A DNA stretch of 64,000 nucleotides from Angiostrongylus vasorum (lineage: Eukaryota > Nematoda > Chromadorea > Rhabditida > Metastrongylidae), in contig JADANN010000461.1 in NCBI GenBank assembly GCA_018806985.1, positions 2,565,276 to 2,629,275 of the forward strand, in the 5' to 3' direction. The stretch's first letter is position 1, and the number at the start of each line of letters is the position of its first letter. Positions 63,812-64,000 of this stretch are shown here, one piece after another. The translations under genes were made by a program, and so were the position numbers. The notes under the pieces were generated by a model that made no database searches, was not told where the DNA came from, and saw nothing but the letters and a program-made list of their open reading frames with translations.

Positions 63812-64000
63812 GCAGGTGTAGCACAGTTTTTAGAGGTGCTCTGCAATACACATTGAGTTGGTCCTTCGCTTGATCCAACGTTCAAGGTTCACCAAGGCTA
63901 CCATCCGTCCGGAGTCGGCATATGTGTACCAGACCTCTCTTGGAGAATAGCAGCACTAACTTGATGCTTGACGGGCCAACACAGGTTATTGTATAGGTCA
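63812..64000 (+). mobile_element. SINE-A relative, cut by window edge
   Basis: Head AGCAGGTGTAGCACAGTTTT plus TAGAGGTGC is the second head type also seen at 31.5 kb. CCGGAGTCGGCATATGTGTA and AGAATAGCAGCACTAAC follow. The end lies outside the window. Confidence 0.68.

Overview
This is nuclear DNA of an invertebrate, most likely a clade V parasitic nematode of the strongylid/hookworm kind. That assignment is an inference from spliced genes with TTTCAG/TTTAG acceptors and 1-3 kb introns, RTE-type retrotransposons, a mariner relic and dense tRNA-derived short repeats. No bacterial-style gene organisation is present, and most open frames in the window are chance frames or fall inside repeats.

Two real genes were reconstructed, and they converge tail to tail. 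On the + strand, 12 coding exons between 16,636 and 32,885 keep one open frame of 559 codons for a nucleobase/ascorbate transporter (SLC23/NAT family). On the - strand, 12 exons from 39,213 down to 33,350 keep one open frame of 487 codons. They encode a protein with one clear RRM and a basic tail, best read as a divergent La-related protein 7 (LARP7). Its first exon with the start codon was not found. The two stop codons are about 460 bp apart.

The rest is repeats. I named the families by eye. SINE-A and SINE-D have tRNA-like heads and share a central block. SINE-B is a third tRNA-headed family. SINE-C is about 400 bp, without an obvious tRNA head, and shares its 3' tail with SINE-D and with an RTE-type LINE at 46.4-47.6 kb. 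Repeat E is made of short pieces rich in TTCGGCTAACGTTTCG-like sequence. A MITE with long inverted repeats sits in intron 1 of the transporter and a dead mariner in its intron 10.

Layout: 1-16.6 kb, repeats and unassigned DNA; 16.6-32.9 kb, transporter gene with repeat-filled introns; 33.3-39.2 kb, LARP7-like gene with an RTE copy in its second intron; 39.2-51 kb, SINEs and two RTE relics; 51.2-53.7 kb and 59.1-62.3 kb, two near-full-length but decayed RTE elements on the - strand; the remainder is unassigned sequence with scattered SINEs.

All boundaries of repeats are estimates made by eye (about +/-20 bp). Exon boundaries are exact where GT/GC-AG sites and reading frame agree.
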